From contig WBMW01001713.1 of assembly GCA_013396635.1 (NCBI GenBank), forward strand, positions 2,113,907-2,177,906: DNA of 64,000 bases, read 5' to 3'. Origin of the DNA: Penelope pileata (taxonomy: Eukaryota > Chordata > Aves > Galliformes > Cracidae). The notes under the pieces are model-generated. The model saw only the letters and a list, made by a program, of their open reading frames with translations, was not told where the DNA came from and did not search any database. Each line of letters begins with the position of its first letter. Positions within the stretch are counted from its first letter, which is position 1. Below, piece by piece: positions 12,801 through 27,800 of this stretch. Both the position numbers and the translations under genes were made by a program.

Positions 12801-15800
12801 CCTCTTAGTGCTAGCGAGGAAAGGAATGGCTAGAAGTGGAAAATTCAACTGGCTGTGGACCACGTGCTGTATATAATACATAAGCTATGGCTGGGCATCT
12901 ATCTTTCTACAGTAATTATAGTTCTTCCAGATATAATATATATATATTACATATAATTACATATAATACATATAATCTGAGGGCATCATAGCTCTTCATT
13001 GTTTTTTCTTCCACCAGCCCTTTTCAGAATTCTTCCAGAATCTCAGACAGGGCAAATAAGGGAAGGTGGTAGCTGCTGGGCTTCTTGTGCCTCTGAGGTG
13101 GTGAGGCTGGTAAGAAAATAAAGGATGTGAGCTCAGTCTAAGCAGAGGCTGCTGAATTCAGACTGTGACACTGAACCTTTGTAGCAAAAGCATGTTTGCA
13201 GTGAGATCTGCATAGGTAATGTCATGCTGGAGAATTGCAGTTGAGGTGACTAAGCAGCTGTTTTGCTCTAAAGCAAGGGAAATTTTCCCAAAATACTGAA
13301 GAAAATTAATGAAATTGTTTGGCTGTGTGTACTTCAGGGTCATTAGAAAAAGGGGGGGGATATATTGTAAAAGTTTAGTTAAAGTGATAAAAATGTCTGA
13401 GACAATCTAAAGATGTGCAAAGTTGCATGTAGTGTTAGAACTGAGGAAGCCTTCATCTGCAGTGAATTAGGGATAAGGTTCTAATAAAATCAGTTATATA
13501 ACTGTGTTTGTTGCCATTTCCATGATGATTACAGTACTCTCCACAATCTTTTATCACTTTTGTGTAGGTTGCTCCTCCCTCATCCTCACTTTCACAGCTG
13601 TTTCAGTTAAAGCATGCAGTTCCCAAGTTTGATTTTTACCCGAAATATTTCACAAGTCTTATTCTTTAACAGGTCGTATTGGAAGGACAGGTTCAGATTC
13701 TAGACTGGAAGTTGCACAGAAAACTTCTTCAAGAAGTTCTGAACGGTCAAGGAGTAAAGTACGATCTGAGAATAATCTGAAGAGACAGGAATCTGCTCTT
13801 CCAGGTGATAACCGAGATGATCATGCCTCTGTGAATAAGGACTTCCTGCCCTTGGAGATCCGTGGAATTCTTGATGACTTGCAGTTGGATTCCATGACTA
13901 CAAAGCAAGAAAAAAATGTGGAAAAGCAGAATCAGAAGTCTGCTTTGCCTCCTCAAAATACCAGGAGCCACAGCCCGACCAAAAGGAAACCAGACAGGAT
14001 AGCTGCCAGCGAGGAGCCTCAAGTCATCTCTAAGAAGCGTCACTATGACACGGATGAGGTTCGTCAGTACATCATCAGGCAGCAAGAGGAGAGGAAAAAG
14101 AAGCAGAACGAAGAGAAGAAGGCACAAAAAGAGGCAACAGAACAGAAGAACAAAAGACTCCAAGAACTCTATAGAAAGCAAAAGGAGGCTTTTAGTAAAG
14201 TCAAGAACATGCCTCCTCCTGAACCTTCAGCAGCTAAACGCTTACAGGAAACTTATTCTAAACTATTGCTGGAACATACATTTTTAGAAGAGCCCTCTCA
14301 GCTGCCTACAGTGCAGGATACGCAGGTATAGCTGATTCACTAACTTAATGTGCTGCAGTTGTTTGCAGGAATAGGAGGTCGTGTCCAGGAAGGTTGTGAC
14401 TTGTCCTGGTCTGAGAGTTAAGAGGAAGCACGCAAAGAAAACTGTGTTTTTAACCTCCTTGCTAGTGGTTGCTTCTGAAAGATGAATGGAAATCATCTTT
14501 CTATTATAAATAGGGGCAGAGTACAGAATGTTAACTAACATCAGCTATCATAGTTGATAGTTTTTAATAAGATTTTAAACATCAATCAAATGGGGAATTG
14601 AAGGGCTTTGTCTGAAGCTGCTCTCAGACAGTGGACAAACTTAAATCAGTGGTGAGTTTAAATTAAACTTTACTATCAGAAACTGAGTATGAGAAGATTA
14701 ATCTATACTAAAAGGCTGATATCAATTTGTGTTCAGTTGAACAAGCTCAGTATGTGACCAAAGTTCTTTTCTCATTACATTCTGCTGAGACAAAAGCATA
14801 AATGTCCTGCATTTTTAAATCTTTGCATGGTAGAAAGATGTGATATTACACTGAGAAATTCAAACCTTTTCAATTTTAATAAGACAAGAGCTTCTAAACT
14901 CCTACAGACTTCTGAAAATGCATTTTTGCTGTTATGTTCATTTCTAGCCCAGACCTGGTTATCAGCCATCTGGAGAATCTGACAAAGAAAACAAGGCTCA
15001 AGAGCGTCCTCCTAGTGCATCCTCAAGCAGTGACATGTCACTCTCAGAACCGCAGCAGCCACTACTGAGGTGAGCCATTGTGACCCTTCTGACAGAGAGG
15101 AAGATGCTCTAGTTTTTATCTCAGAGTGATGAAAGTAGACTATTCTTCTACATATGTGTTCTGTAGAGGGTGATTGTCTTTCTAATTACAACGTTTTCTC
15201 GAAGTAAGGAGGAAGTTGATGCAAAAAGGCAGTGAGATTTCTGGCTATTAGTATTTATTGAATCTATAAATAAAATGAATGGTAGATCCTGTTAACCATT
15301 TGCTGACGTCAGGGGAATGTGCATTTCAAATTGGGAGATGATATTTCCTCTGCCAGCCATTGCCAGCAGACAGGAAGAGATGATCTTATGAATACATCTG
15401 CTGTTTTTTCCTATTTGTTCAGTGTTTCCATTTCATCTACTGTCTTAGAATGATGCCTTTTTTTTATTGTCTTTTTTTAAAATTGTATCTAAAGTACCAA
15501 AACCCTCTATTTCAGCTTGGAACTAGCCTTTCCTTGTTTCCTTCTGTGCCCTTTTCCCTGTTTTTAATTTTTTGATGTCTTATCAGAGTTTTTCTTAGCA
15601 CAAGTTAATGTTCCTAACCAAACCCTTAAAGACAAGGAACATAAAGTCAATCTTAAAGTGTCTTGTATATCCTTAATTGCACAGTTGTGCATGTCTTTTT
15701 TTAATCACATAATCAATGTCTGCTGCTTCTTTAAGCCTCCTTCGTTATCTTTATCTTCCATTGGTCAAATCCACACTGACTTTGTAAATACAATGAGGAT

Positions 15801-18800
15801 GTCTTCTTTCTAGTGCTTTCCTTTAAGTATTCTTCATGCCAACCAGAAGTGGTGGCATGACAGTTCTGGTGAAGCACTGTCAGAGTACAGCTGGGAGGGG
15901 GGAACTAGTGCTAAGAAATTCCATGCACAAAGAGGAAAAAGGAGATGTTTCCTTCCTTATGAAATCAGGAAACTTTTGGAAAATGGTTGGTGCTGGTTAT
16001 GAAAACATCCAGCTCTTTACAACTCTAAAACACACGTTGCACCGTAAACAACATATAAAATCTGGAAGGTGCTCAGTTTTTAATAACATTCTGTAACTGT
16101 TTATTGTCCCATTCCCTGCCCCTCTGCCTCCCACAAGAGGTGTTTATTACCAGAAAACAAACTTGTGGCAATGAGACTTTCATCTAAAATAACAGTACTT
16201 ATAAGTCATTAACTTAAATGTTGACTTCTCATTTCAGAAGTGACTTGATGGAGCCTCCATGGGTACAGCCAGACCGGTTGAGCCCAAGAGTCCAACTTTC
16301 TCACCCACAAGCTCTCCTGGGCTCAGGAGGAGGCCCTTGCTCCCAACACTGGAGTCTGGAGCAGATGGGTCTTCTGTCAAAGGAATGTGACTCAGTGTTG
16401 GCAGGCAGGAGGAGCCACGCTGCACCCATGGGCTCGCTGACCTTGATGGCTCAGCCGTATGTGAATTCATCTACTGCACAGCAAAATCTCTTAGGAAAAC
16501 CCACTGCTAACCAATATAAGAGCAAATTAGATCGGATTGAAGCTTTGAAAGCTACAGCTGCTTCCCTTTCTAGCAGAATTGAAAACGAAGCCAAAAAGTT
16601 GGCTGGGGCTGGTATCAATTATGGTACTATGTGGAACTCGGACCATGAGTTTATGCAAGAAAACCAGGATGACGGACGGTGGGCAAAGGCTGTGAGCCCT
16701 CCTGTGAGAGAGGAAAATGAAGATGCTTTTTCAGCCAGAATTCAAAAAATGTTGGGTACCTGTGTGTCTCATACAGCTTTTGATGATAACCTTCCTGGAG
16801 TAGGCAACCTTAGCGAATTTAAAAAGCTCCCTGAGACAATCAGGCCTCATACTGCTGCAGTCAGCCTCGGAATGAGGTCCCCCGTTGGTCACCGGCATGA
16901 GGGCATCCTAGGACACTTGTCTAAGAGACAGACTGACTCCCTGGGGCGTGAAAACCAGGGGTATGGTCAGAACAAAGCTGTAATTCCTCAGGAGTCCAGC
17001 ATCGACTCCATCAGCGAAGGGCCTCTGCTGAGTGATGGAAGCCTCTCTGAGGAGGAAGGAGGCCAGCACAAGCAGCTGTCGCTGAAGATGCTGGAGGCTT
17101 TGAAAGAGAGGGATTTCTGTCTTCGGGAGAGAAATGCTTTTGAGCCCATAAAAGAGTTTCAGAAAGAAGCTGAGAAGTATTTGCCACTTCACACTCAGAC
17201 AAGCGGCACCCATGGCAAGGGGCCCTGGGAAGAACTAGCGAAGGGAAGTCCACACAGCGTCATCAACATCTTTGCAAAAAGTTACCACCTTCATGGAAAG
17301 GGTAAGGAGACAAATGGAAAGGTTACTCAAAGGTCTTTTGAAAAACCATTTTCACTTTTATTATTCCTTACATCTGGTAATTCACAAATAAAGAATGTGC
17401 TTTGAGATGTATTGCTTTGCAGTGTGTCGGGCATGAATCTGCATAATGCTTTCACTTAACTTGTGGAGGCTAAATGGTCCTCTCCCTTCTTTTTTACTTT
17501 GTCTAATTGCCTAAGAAAAAATCCACGTTTGAGGGAAGATGATAATTTGTGTGTTTGGTTGCTGTGTATTTCCAGAGTAGTTGTTAATTCATGTTCATGT
17601 GTTGGGTTGTATGCATTCAGGACTCTCCTAGTTACAGAATTGACATCTACTGTATCCAAAATTGTGTGCTGAATCTGAAGAGCCCAGATTAGGTTTGGAA
17701 ATTGCTGTTCTTGTTATTTTTGTTTTTAGTTATTTTTATTGTGGGAGCAAACACAGCTGCCAAGGAGAGCAGAGCCTCTGATTGGGAATGTTCATCCTCT
17801 TGCTACATGTGCACTTGAGATCATCTGGAATAACACTTCCTGTTGTCTTTCTTGTTTCATTTAAGTTAAGATTAAAGATGAAATGCATGCTTCGTGCTGC
17901 ACTTCATGGCATAAACATGAGTGTTTGCGTATATAGGGAGGTCTTGCTGCACACAGCTTGTGCTGTATCATTAGTGGGTGAATGGTGTGCTCTTCCCTTT
18001 TGCATCTTTGCTCGTATGAGTTTTTCGATAAACTTCTCAAACTAGTGGGACCCATTCGCTGTTAATTTATTAAAAATCCTGTAACAATATTTAAGGTAAG
18101 ATTTTAGTATATCAGATGGGCACGTCTCTTGCTTAAACGAGCACAGGTGTTAATGTCTTTAGGCATGCTTTACAAGTCTCATGCAGGGCCCTTCATTTGA
18201 TTTTCATTACCTTTTACAATTTTTTTCATTTTCAATCCTGTTTCTCTTCCTCTGAGATCCTCATTTTTGAGGAGGAATGTTTTTTGAAAAGTTATTTTTT
18301 TATCTTTTTTCCTTAATTTTTTTTTTTAGTGTCCCTTAAACGTGATTGCATTTAAATTTTCTGCAGATGACTCTCTAGGAGGATATTCTTCAAAAATGTT
18401 TTAGCTGGAGTATGTTAACAAAATAGACTATTAGTAACTTATGAAAAGAGGAAGACTGTGCCTGTTTTATGTTAGAATAAATATCTGTACTGTTGTTCTC
18501 TTGGTGTTTCTTGCATTTGAAAGGAAACATTTCTAACTCGTTGTGGTTGGAAACATTTTAACTTTTGCAGCTTTATTACCTTTTTAATGCACATTGTATT
18601 CAGAATTATTTTTCTCTTCCATTCTGTGTCCACTCTTTAGTGTTTGATGAAAGGTCAAACGGAGGATCTTCCCTTCTGCGCCCTTTGCTCCCTGCCATGA
18701 GCCCTCCAGAGAGCGTTGCTTCTTACGAAGATGACTTTGCCTCATCGCAGGGAAGCAGCACTTTAACAGATAAAAAGATAGCCCGTGACCTCAGGTAACT

Positions 18801-21800
18801 GCATGCTCAGCTTCCTAGAAAAAGCAAAATACAGAATTTGAAAGAATGCAGTTAATGCAAAATTTATAATATGCTGCACTTCTTTTCTGGTATGCTGTAT
18901 CGTAATGCTACTGAAAGTGGTCGGATACTTACAATCTTGCAGTTAATATGACAAGCAGCATGGCTTTTAGACACTAAGGAATATATATATATTGGAATAT
19001 ACATACATATTGGAATATTCTTGATCTTTGCCTAATTTTTGTTCTTCCTTAGCCTGGCAGGTAACTGACTCCTTGTAGCCAGGTGAAAATTAGTTCTCCA
19101 CCTTTTGTGGCTGTTAGAATGCTCAGTTGATTAGTGTTTGTAAAAGTTATGGACGAAATAAGATTTTAAAGTGTTAAAATGCCTCCACTACTTCAGATTA
19201 GGACTTCCTAAAATCTTAATTGTTTTAATTTTAGCATCAGTGGTTTGATGATGAGCTGCTTAGTGCAATTGTAGTCCTCTCTCTGGAACTTCTTGTGCAC
19301 AGTATAATGGAGGACTTGGAAGTCCTTAGTTGATCACTATCAGTCTGTTCCTTTTCAGTGTTGCTGGCAGCAGTAATTCAAGCATTCAGGAAGAACTTCC
19401 TAGTAGGAAGTCTCCTCATGAATCTCGATCTGTAGAGCTTGCTTCTCAGCATTCATCTGGACCGAGATCTGCAGCATCTTCTCGCTCGTCTGCTTCCTCT
19501 AAAAAGAGAGGGAAAAAAGAACGTAAGTGCAGCACTTGACTCAAAGATATGTGTATTTTTGAAGAAAGATTTAGGGCTTTCTTATTACAAAAATTGCAGT
19601 CTGTTCTTGTATCCAGAAACTATAATCTTCATCTTTGGATTGCAGTTTTATTAAGTGCACAGATGATGTGCTATATGGTTTTCTAATACGCATTTCTACC
19701 CTCCTTTCTACAGTAACTTACACCACAAAAGCTTGAAGAAACTTGAGATTTGGTACACTTCTGCTGTATAAGCAGCTAGGTTTAAAATCAGTAAAAGAAT
19801 CAAAAAATAAGACTGAGCATTCCAAGTTACCTCTGTTCTTATTTTTTCAAAATTCTCTAGCTTATCAAAAGGAAGCTAGGCTTCATTCTAACCATCAGTA
19901 GTGAAAAACTCAAATGCCTGTTTTCTGTATTTAAACTGACAGTGTGCTGAAATGAAAGCTGAGTGACAGTTTTGTTGATTGTGGGTGCAATAAGCAGAAG
20001 AGAACAATCTCCTGTGGGAAGCTGCCACATTGACATTTCTTCCTTGTTGGACTTGAGTACTCTTAACTTAGAGATATTTAAGTGATGAAAAAAAGCTCTT
20101 AGTTTTTGCTTTGAGGCTTCTGTTGGCTGGGATATTCATACTTAGATTACCAAATGTAAACTTCTGACAACATTTGTTCATTCTTAGGGTTGGAATCTTT
20201 CAACGGAAGTTCTCACCACATTCCTGTGGGAGAGGATAAGATACAATCTGAATTAGAGTGGGGATCCCAACAAGCAAAGAAGTCCTTATCGAGTAGCAGA
20301 ACTTCTAATAAAGACCATGAGCAGAGCACAGATACAGACAACACGTTAGAAAATTTGTCTGGACACTCCATGTTGAGGTAACGTGACCCTTACAAGACTG
20401 TATGCAAATATAAGTAAGATGGGTTGTGTTATGGCATGCTATCAAAAGTGGTTGTGTGTTTAGATATGTAAAAGGAAAGTAATAGAAATGTACAAATGTT
20501 AGTAAGATGGACTTGCAGTAACCTTTTAAGTATGGAAGGCCCATAGTTGATGGCTGTAGTAAGTGAAAATGGGAAACAGTGATTTCTACCTTCCCCTGCC
20601 TCCCTCAAATGGCCTCTCTGTTTTTGTAGGGAAAATTGACCAGCCTAAGCATCCTGTCTCTTTCAGTACCTTAAGCATTGGAATACAGTTTTCATTTTTC
20701 ATTCCAACAAATGCTCTTTTAAGAAGTAGGGGAAGTTGGTAGTCGACCTGGATAGTTACCTTGCTCTTTTCAGAAGGAAACAGATGTTTTTGGCTAGGCT
20801 TCTGTGTGGCTAATACTCATAAGCCTATCAAGCTCTGCAAGGTGATGCTTTTAACAGATGAACTACACCTCAAGGAGTAAAATGGAAAAAAATTTTCTGT
20901 TGTGTCCTCTGTCTAGCTGTGAATGCAGCTTATTATTTGCCAGTTGTGCAAAGAAGATTGTTACAAAATAAACTCAGCGTAGTTTTCACTGCACATTTTT
21001 TCTAAAAAGCAACAAATAATGCTCTTTCTTTCACTGGATGGATATGGAATGGTTCTTAACTTAGACCAATGGCTTTCACTGATCATCAGTATTGGGTTTG
21101 AAAGGTCTTTTGCCCTCTTAAGATGTGCTGAGTACACCCAGCAGAACTTCTTCCTGAGGGATTCGAGCATGTACCATTGATCCTTCTTGGCTTAATAAAA
21201 TTAGAATAGTAGGTTTAGAAAGTGTCTGCATCATTTTCTGTATGCTTGAAAGCGATGTCTTTAATTTTCTCTTTTATAAGAAATGTTACACTAATATTTT
21301 TATTGACTAAGTCAACTTCTGGCCTCTCATCATTTCATTGCATTTTCTTGAAAGAGAACAAGACTCAGGGCAGTGCCTTATCACATATCAGCATGGTTGC
21401 ATCAATATGCTGATGGTAACCTTTTTGGTTTTAAAAAAAAAATACTGCTTATCCTATTCTGATATGAAAATACTGCCCTGATTTTCTGTGAGTAAAAGCA
21501 AGTTCTGTGCTCAAACTCTCAGAACAGATCAGTAGATGAACATGCAGGTGAGGGTGTCCTGACTTTCAGATGCCAGGTTCCTAACAGGAGGTGTTGAAAC
21601 TGCTTGCATCCCCAGGTAGTGGTATCTTCTCATCCAGATACCAGACCGTGGGCCAAGTTCCTCAAGTTCCTGTTCTCTTTTTGTCATGTTTGTCATCTCT
21701 TTTGTGATATTGCAGGAAGGCTGTATCAGTGTTGTAACCAAAGAATCCTGTTCACATCAGACAGCACTATTTATTAGGGCCATTGTACTTTCTTGCCCTT

Positions 21801-24800
21801 ATTTTAATGATCACCGCAGATTTTGCCATAAGGAGCAGTCTTTTTCTTGGAGCAGAACATGTAGATACTGTGTTATTTGTTTTTTGCTGTATGCCAAGTA
21901 GATTTAATACTTGGGGAGAAAAACAATGTGCTGTAGCAACTTAGCTCTAGACTGGAATGTAGGTACAAAACCCATTTCATGAAAGCAGACTGGGCCCGTG
22001 CAAACATAAAAGAATGAGCTTTCTACACAGAGCTATTCAGTCTGTGTAAATGAAAGAGCTAGGCTGCTAATTGCTTTATCTTCTTAGCAAATGACTGGAC
22101 CTAAGAGAATACTGACTCCTTTCTTTCTTGTTTTCTCTGTCAGTTTCTCAGACAAGGGAAGATCCCAGAAGACGCCAACTTCTTCCCCATCTCCAGGTTC
22201 CCAGAAAATGTTGCAGTTTGATTCTATAGTCAGTACAGCAGAAAGAGTCAAGTCACCTGCTGGCTTTTCTGGAGGCACAGCATCAGGGCTGAAGCCTAAC
22301 CTAGCCTTCCCTGACTTGAGTCTGGGAACTAGTAGGCCTGCAGCAGGAGTAGCCTCAGCGAGCGGTGAGTTCTGTGAAAGATGCACTCATTCCAGAGCTG
22401 TTCTATTTTTGCTCGTTATTTTATGATGTGGGGCACTGAAGTTCTGTAGAAGCTGACAATTAAATCCTGTCCTGCAGGATGTATGCGCTTCTCCCCTGCT
22501 GGTCTTCAGCATCGCTTGTCAGCAGAATTGAACTACCTTACTGCCATAGAGGAGTCTGTGCGACAGCTTGCAGATGTGGAACGAGTACGAGGCATAGCAC
22601 TGGCCCAGCAGGAGACCGTTTCTTTGGCTCAGATCCTAAAGGTAGTGGGAAAAATGTTTCCTTATGTTAATATTCCTAATTTGATTAATTTTCTTGTAAG
22701 CTTAAAAAAAAATTAGGATGAATTATACCTTTGTTACCAAAGCAGAAAAATCCTAATGGGCATGCTTAAGAATCTCTGATAGAAGTCCATTGTTTAGAAT
22801 TAATATCTTTTTTTTTTTTTTTTTTTTTGTGTTGACGTTGACACCAAAGAACTGGCAGTGACTCTGGAGTATGTCATTAATATACCACTAGCTGGAATCA
22901 CTGCTTTGATTGTTTACCTCTATAAAATAAAAATTTGGTTATTTACTGGGTTTGATGTTGCATCCTGATCGTGGAATCCTAGAATGGTTTGGGCTGGAAG
23001 GGACCTGAAAGATCATCTAGTTCCAACTTCCAAGGGCGGAGACACCATCCACTGTATGAAGCTGCTCAAAGCCCCATCCCTGATGCCATGCAGTGTAGTT
23101 GTTCAGGCTAAATCATTTGTCTTATTCTATGAAAAGGATGTTTTTAGTCAAATTTCCCTATGTCAACAAGATTGCTTGTTTTAGTTTGAATTAATTGATT
23201 TCCTAAATCTGTCTTTTTGTGTTTTTTTTTTCTACACTGTGGTGGAGGAGCATGAGGAATGTGCATAGTTAAGGGTCAACTTAAAAAGGGAGAGGGTCAG
23301 TCAATAGAATAAAAATCTGACTTGAACAGAGGAGGTGCCAGCAGGACAAATCTAGGTCTTTCAAAAGTAGTTGCAGCAGGTGGCTAAGGCAAAAAAGCTC
23401 TTTGCATTTACCTTCCACGCTTAAAACCTGTGTTCTGATCTGTAGGCACAACAGCAGCGCCACGAACGGGACTTAGCTCTTCTGAAAATCAAGGCTGAGC
23501 AAGAAGCTTTAGAAAGTCAGAGACAACTGGAAGAGGCAAGGCAGAAGGCAGCTCAGGTAATGCTGCCCTTCAAAAAATGTGGAGTGTGTAAAAGGCAAAA
23601 TGCTGTAAGTAAATCTGCCTACGAGTATTCTTAATCTGAAGCTGTGGTGAAGGGGTTTAATATAGCTGAAAAAAACCTCCTAGAGGTCAATTTCAAATTT
23701 TTTTTCCCCAAGCTTTGAGAAATAAAACAGTACTTATTACAGACAGGAAATTCTGAAGGGCTGAACTGCGTTTTCTGCATAGGTCCATGCAGAGTCACTG
23801 CAGCATCTGGCCCAGTCACGGCAGGAGGCTGTAGAAGCACTGCAAGAGACCCCGTGCAAGGCTGCAGCCAGGCAGGTGGAAACCACACTTCTCACTACAG
23901 ATGCAGCTCATCAGGTCCGTGAGGTGAGATCCTGAGGGAAAGAAGTTGTTGTTTCAATTTCAGTATTTCTTCAAATACTGCCTCTAGGTTATCCTCTGTT
24001 CAGTACAGCTTCTCTCAAAGGAGCTTTTCTAGTGTCACTACTTAAAAGTTAGTTGGCAGCCCTAAATCCCTGCGTGCACTTCTTATGAACTTCCAGTTAA
24101 CTAACCATTCAGAAGTTTCATCTTCCAGGACAGATTTGTGGTAGGGAGAGTAACATCTTTAATTTGTAAGCATTATACTCCATCAGGGATTGAGCCTGTA
24201 TCTATTTCATACAAAAATCACTAGAAAAGTAGGGGAATTTGTGGCTATCTATTGATATAACACTGAATTTTAGACTTGGAAGTTTGTGTGATGTTGGAGT
24301 TTAAACCTGTTACTTCCTTTGCAGTGAAAATGATATTTCTTACTCTTCAGGCAAGATGTACTTTTGTAATGAAAATTAAATATTTTTTTGACGTGTTTTT
24401 AAAAACTTATTGTGATTGTAGATCTGAAATGCTCTGTTGTGTGGAGATCGTTCTAGTGATCAGAGTTTGGTTAAGTTGATCAGAATATGATGTCATGCAT
24501 GTCTATAGCTTCATATTAATAATTCTACTCCCTATGAATGTAATGATATGTACATACAGAGCACCACTTAAAACCAAAATTGACGTGTGTAATTACAGAC
24601 ATCTCAAAACAGCTTTACACGTTCATTCAATGAATCAGTAAGTTGTCTGCAAGAAGGACTGTTTTATCAAAAACATGTTGATACTGAAAAGCTCGTTGTG
24701 TTCCTATGTTTGTTGTTGTACTCAGATGACGGAGCTAGCACGAACCCAGATCTCAGATACTGTCAGTGCTCCAGCTGCTCCAGTCACCACTTTATTTGAC

Positions 24801-27800
24801 CACCAGCGGCAGCATCACTCAGAGTTCATGAAACAACTGAGAGCCCGAACGGATGCAAACAGGTTTTGCCAAATGTTTCCCATCTTGGGAAGGGGGAAGT
24901 AAGATCTGTTAGTTTTTGCTTCACTTACTCTTAAAGAAAACCATATGATTTCGTAGTAAGTGAGCATTTAAGAAGGACTTGAATTCCATTTCAGTGTCCT
25001 TAGTAGTGTACCCTAAAGGTGAGATACTTATTCTATGAAGGTCTTTATAAAAGAGTAGGAAAAGATGCTCTAGAGGTTTTGTGGGATGATTTAACTTGTC
25101 TAAGCTTTAAGTGTTTTTTAGAAATTTTAGCTGTTACTTCTAGTAAACTGATAAAAGCTTATGCAAACTATTTAAGGCGACATAGATTTACCCAAAACAC
25201 TTTCCTTTCTCAGAAAATGTGAGTCTGGAGCCTTGTCACAAGGTAAAGAGGAGACAGGTGACTCAAAATTGACTTATTCACCAGTGTTTGATAGCTATTC
25301 AGAATCCTCAAGATCAAAGGTTCATGATCGGAGGTAAGAAGAGATTAGATTACATGTGGTTGTTTTTTTTTTCCTGCTTTAAAAATAAAGTAAATTTTGA
25401 AAATACTTACAAAGCAATATTGAGACATTTCCTTCAAGTTTTTTTTCACTTTAAAAGAGATAAAGTGGATGTTAAACCTTAACGTTGCTGGGACATTATT
25501 CACTAGTGTGTACAGTAGTAACGTAAAAGTAATATTTTGAAATGTGCAAAGTAGTATCCTAATTAAAAATTATTTCTTGATTAAACAGCAGTACCAGCAG
25601 TCGCCACGAGAGTCCTTCTGTTCCATCTTCTAAGGAGAATGAGAAAAAACTTTCCCGTCGTGAAAAGATAACCAGCAGCGTTGAAGAGCAGGCTCATACT
25701 GCTGTGGATGATTCCTTGCCGAGTGATAGTATTTTGTCACTGCCAGATGAAAAAGGTTAGCTGTATTTGTTTGTGATGAATCTGAAAGTGGTAAGGGGTG
25801 GGGTGGGAGGACAGGTCCTGCTTCAGAATTAGTTTCTGAAAGAAATGAGGGGATATATGTGAAGAAGGTTGAGCCCCAGGTAAACTGGCAGCCTCTTACA
25901 CAGATGATGGCAGAGAGATTGGAATATTTTGAAATTTTACACATGAGTGATAGTCTTATGCACTTTTTGCTCTGCTAACTCTAGCCAGGTGTTTACTGCA
26001 AATGCAGTAAGATGTTTACTGTACCTGTGTACAGAATTTTATTAGGTCTAAGCTAGATAACAGTATTGCATTATGTCCTCTAACTCGAGGTCACCCATCT
26101 AAAAACCTGTTTTTCAGCATTAGAGGAGTCCTCTCCCTGTCTTTTCCTCCCTCATGGCTCTACTGGGTTGAGACAGTAAAATGACCTTCATGGTACATAC
26201 CTGAGCCACTTCCCTGATTCCCTTAACCCACTTCCCTGATTTCTCCCTCAGATTCTGCTTCCATTGCAACAGAGTATTCCCTGAAATTTGATGAGTCCAT
26301 GACAGAGGATGAGATTGAAGAGAAGTCTTTTCGGTCTTTGCTACCCTCTGAAAGTCATCGTAGAATTAACTTGGAGAAGAAGCGTGGTAATCGTGATGAT
26401 TCTGACGAGGAAGTCTCTCCAGAAAAAACAGCTCTGTCATCTATCAAGGTAGGTCAAGCAACTGTAGTTGAGTTAGATGAACCATTGCAGTTCAGTCATG
26501 CTGGTGAATTTGTTATGCCTTTCTTTGTTTGTGTTTACAAATTTTGGTTCTTTGAGCATCTGACAAGATAGAGTTGTATGAACATCTCGTATGTCACTGT
26601 TTTGTGACTGAGATAATTTGTGGAACAGTCCATGCAGGCCTCTACCTGTTCTCCCATGGCTTTGGAGGGGTGACCTTTTGAGGCTGATTATAAAAGCCCA
26701 GTGGATGAATTCTTCCTACTACTCCTACTCACATCTAGGAGGTGAGAGGATGCTGCCCCTCTCTCCCACGAGGGGATATTCCAAAACTGTCACAAAGCCT
26801 AGGGCAGAAGAAGCTGGTCTTACAGAAGCTCAGGGAGAAAAAAACATCTTCCCTTCCTATATCTAAGTGTGTACATGTACACGCAGTTTACAATTTAAAA
26901 AAGCTTTGGAATTTGTTTATTAATAAATCATGCCAAATCTGTCTTGCCTTTCAGGAGCTAAGCATGCCATTCTCAGGGGGGCAAGACAGCTTCTCTAAAT
27001 TTACCATGGAGATGGTAAGACAGTACATGAAAGAGGAGGAAATGCGAGCAGCTCATCAGTCCTCACTGCTTCGGCTCCGGGAGAAGGCCCTGAAAGAAAA
27101 AACAAAAGCTGAATTAGCTTGGCTGGAACATCAGAAGAAGTAAGATGGTGTTGAATATACACTTGCTAAATGGTCATTTTCTTATCCTTCTGCTTAATTT
27201 TTTTTTTTTTTGTAATATTTTGCTTCTACTGCACTCCTCTCCGATTAAGTATCGGTGGTTGAACTAATCTTCTAACATCTGTAATCTACACAAATGTTAT
27301 TGTCACTTGGAAAGAGCAGAACTCAATTTGTAAGTGTGCTTTGATGTTTACATTGAATGTGTTAGATACAAGAATTTCATGGAAACAGGAGAACATGCAA
27401 TGTTTGTTCTTAGTCAAAGAAGGTAGTTCCCATTTGTTACTCCACAAGTCAAGAATGTATAAAACTGTCAAACAGTTATGGTTATATTTGCTTGATGTCT
27501 ATTTGAGGTTATTTTAGTTGACTAAGGTTATTTGAAGTAGCCAGTGATACTGCTCAATGGTGGTGACCAGATTTAGTCAATAATAGTTCTCCACGATCAC
27601 TCTCTCTGCATGAGAGAAACGCTTAGAGGTGTTTTCCACCAGGCATTATATTCCAGCAGCTTATCATTGTGGGTTTGACAAATTATTGTGAGGTAGTGAC
27701 CTTGGTGTCCTTCCTTTTGTCTTTCTCAAATGGTGAGCATCCTACCTCAAAACTTCTGCCCCTTCATACGAGGTCTCATACGGCCTGCACTGGCCTTTTA

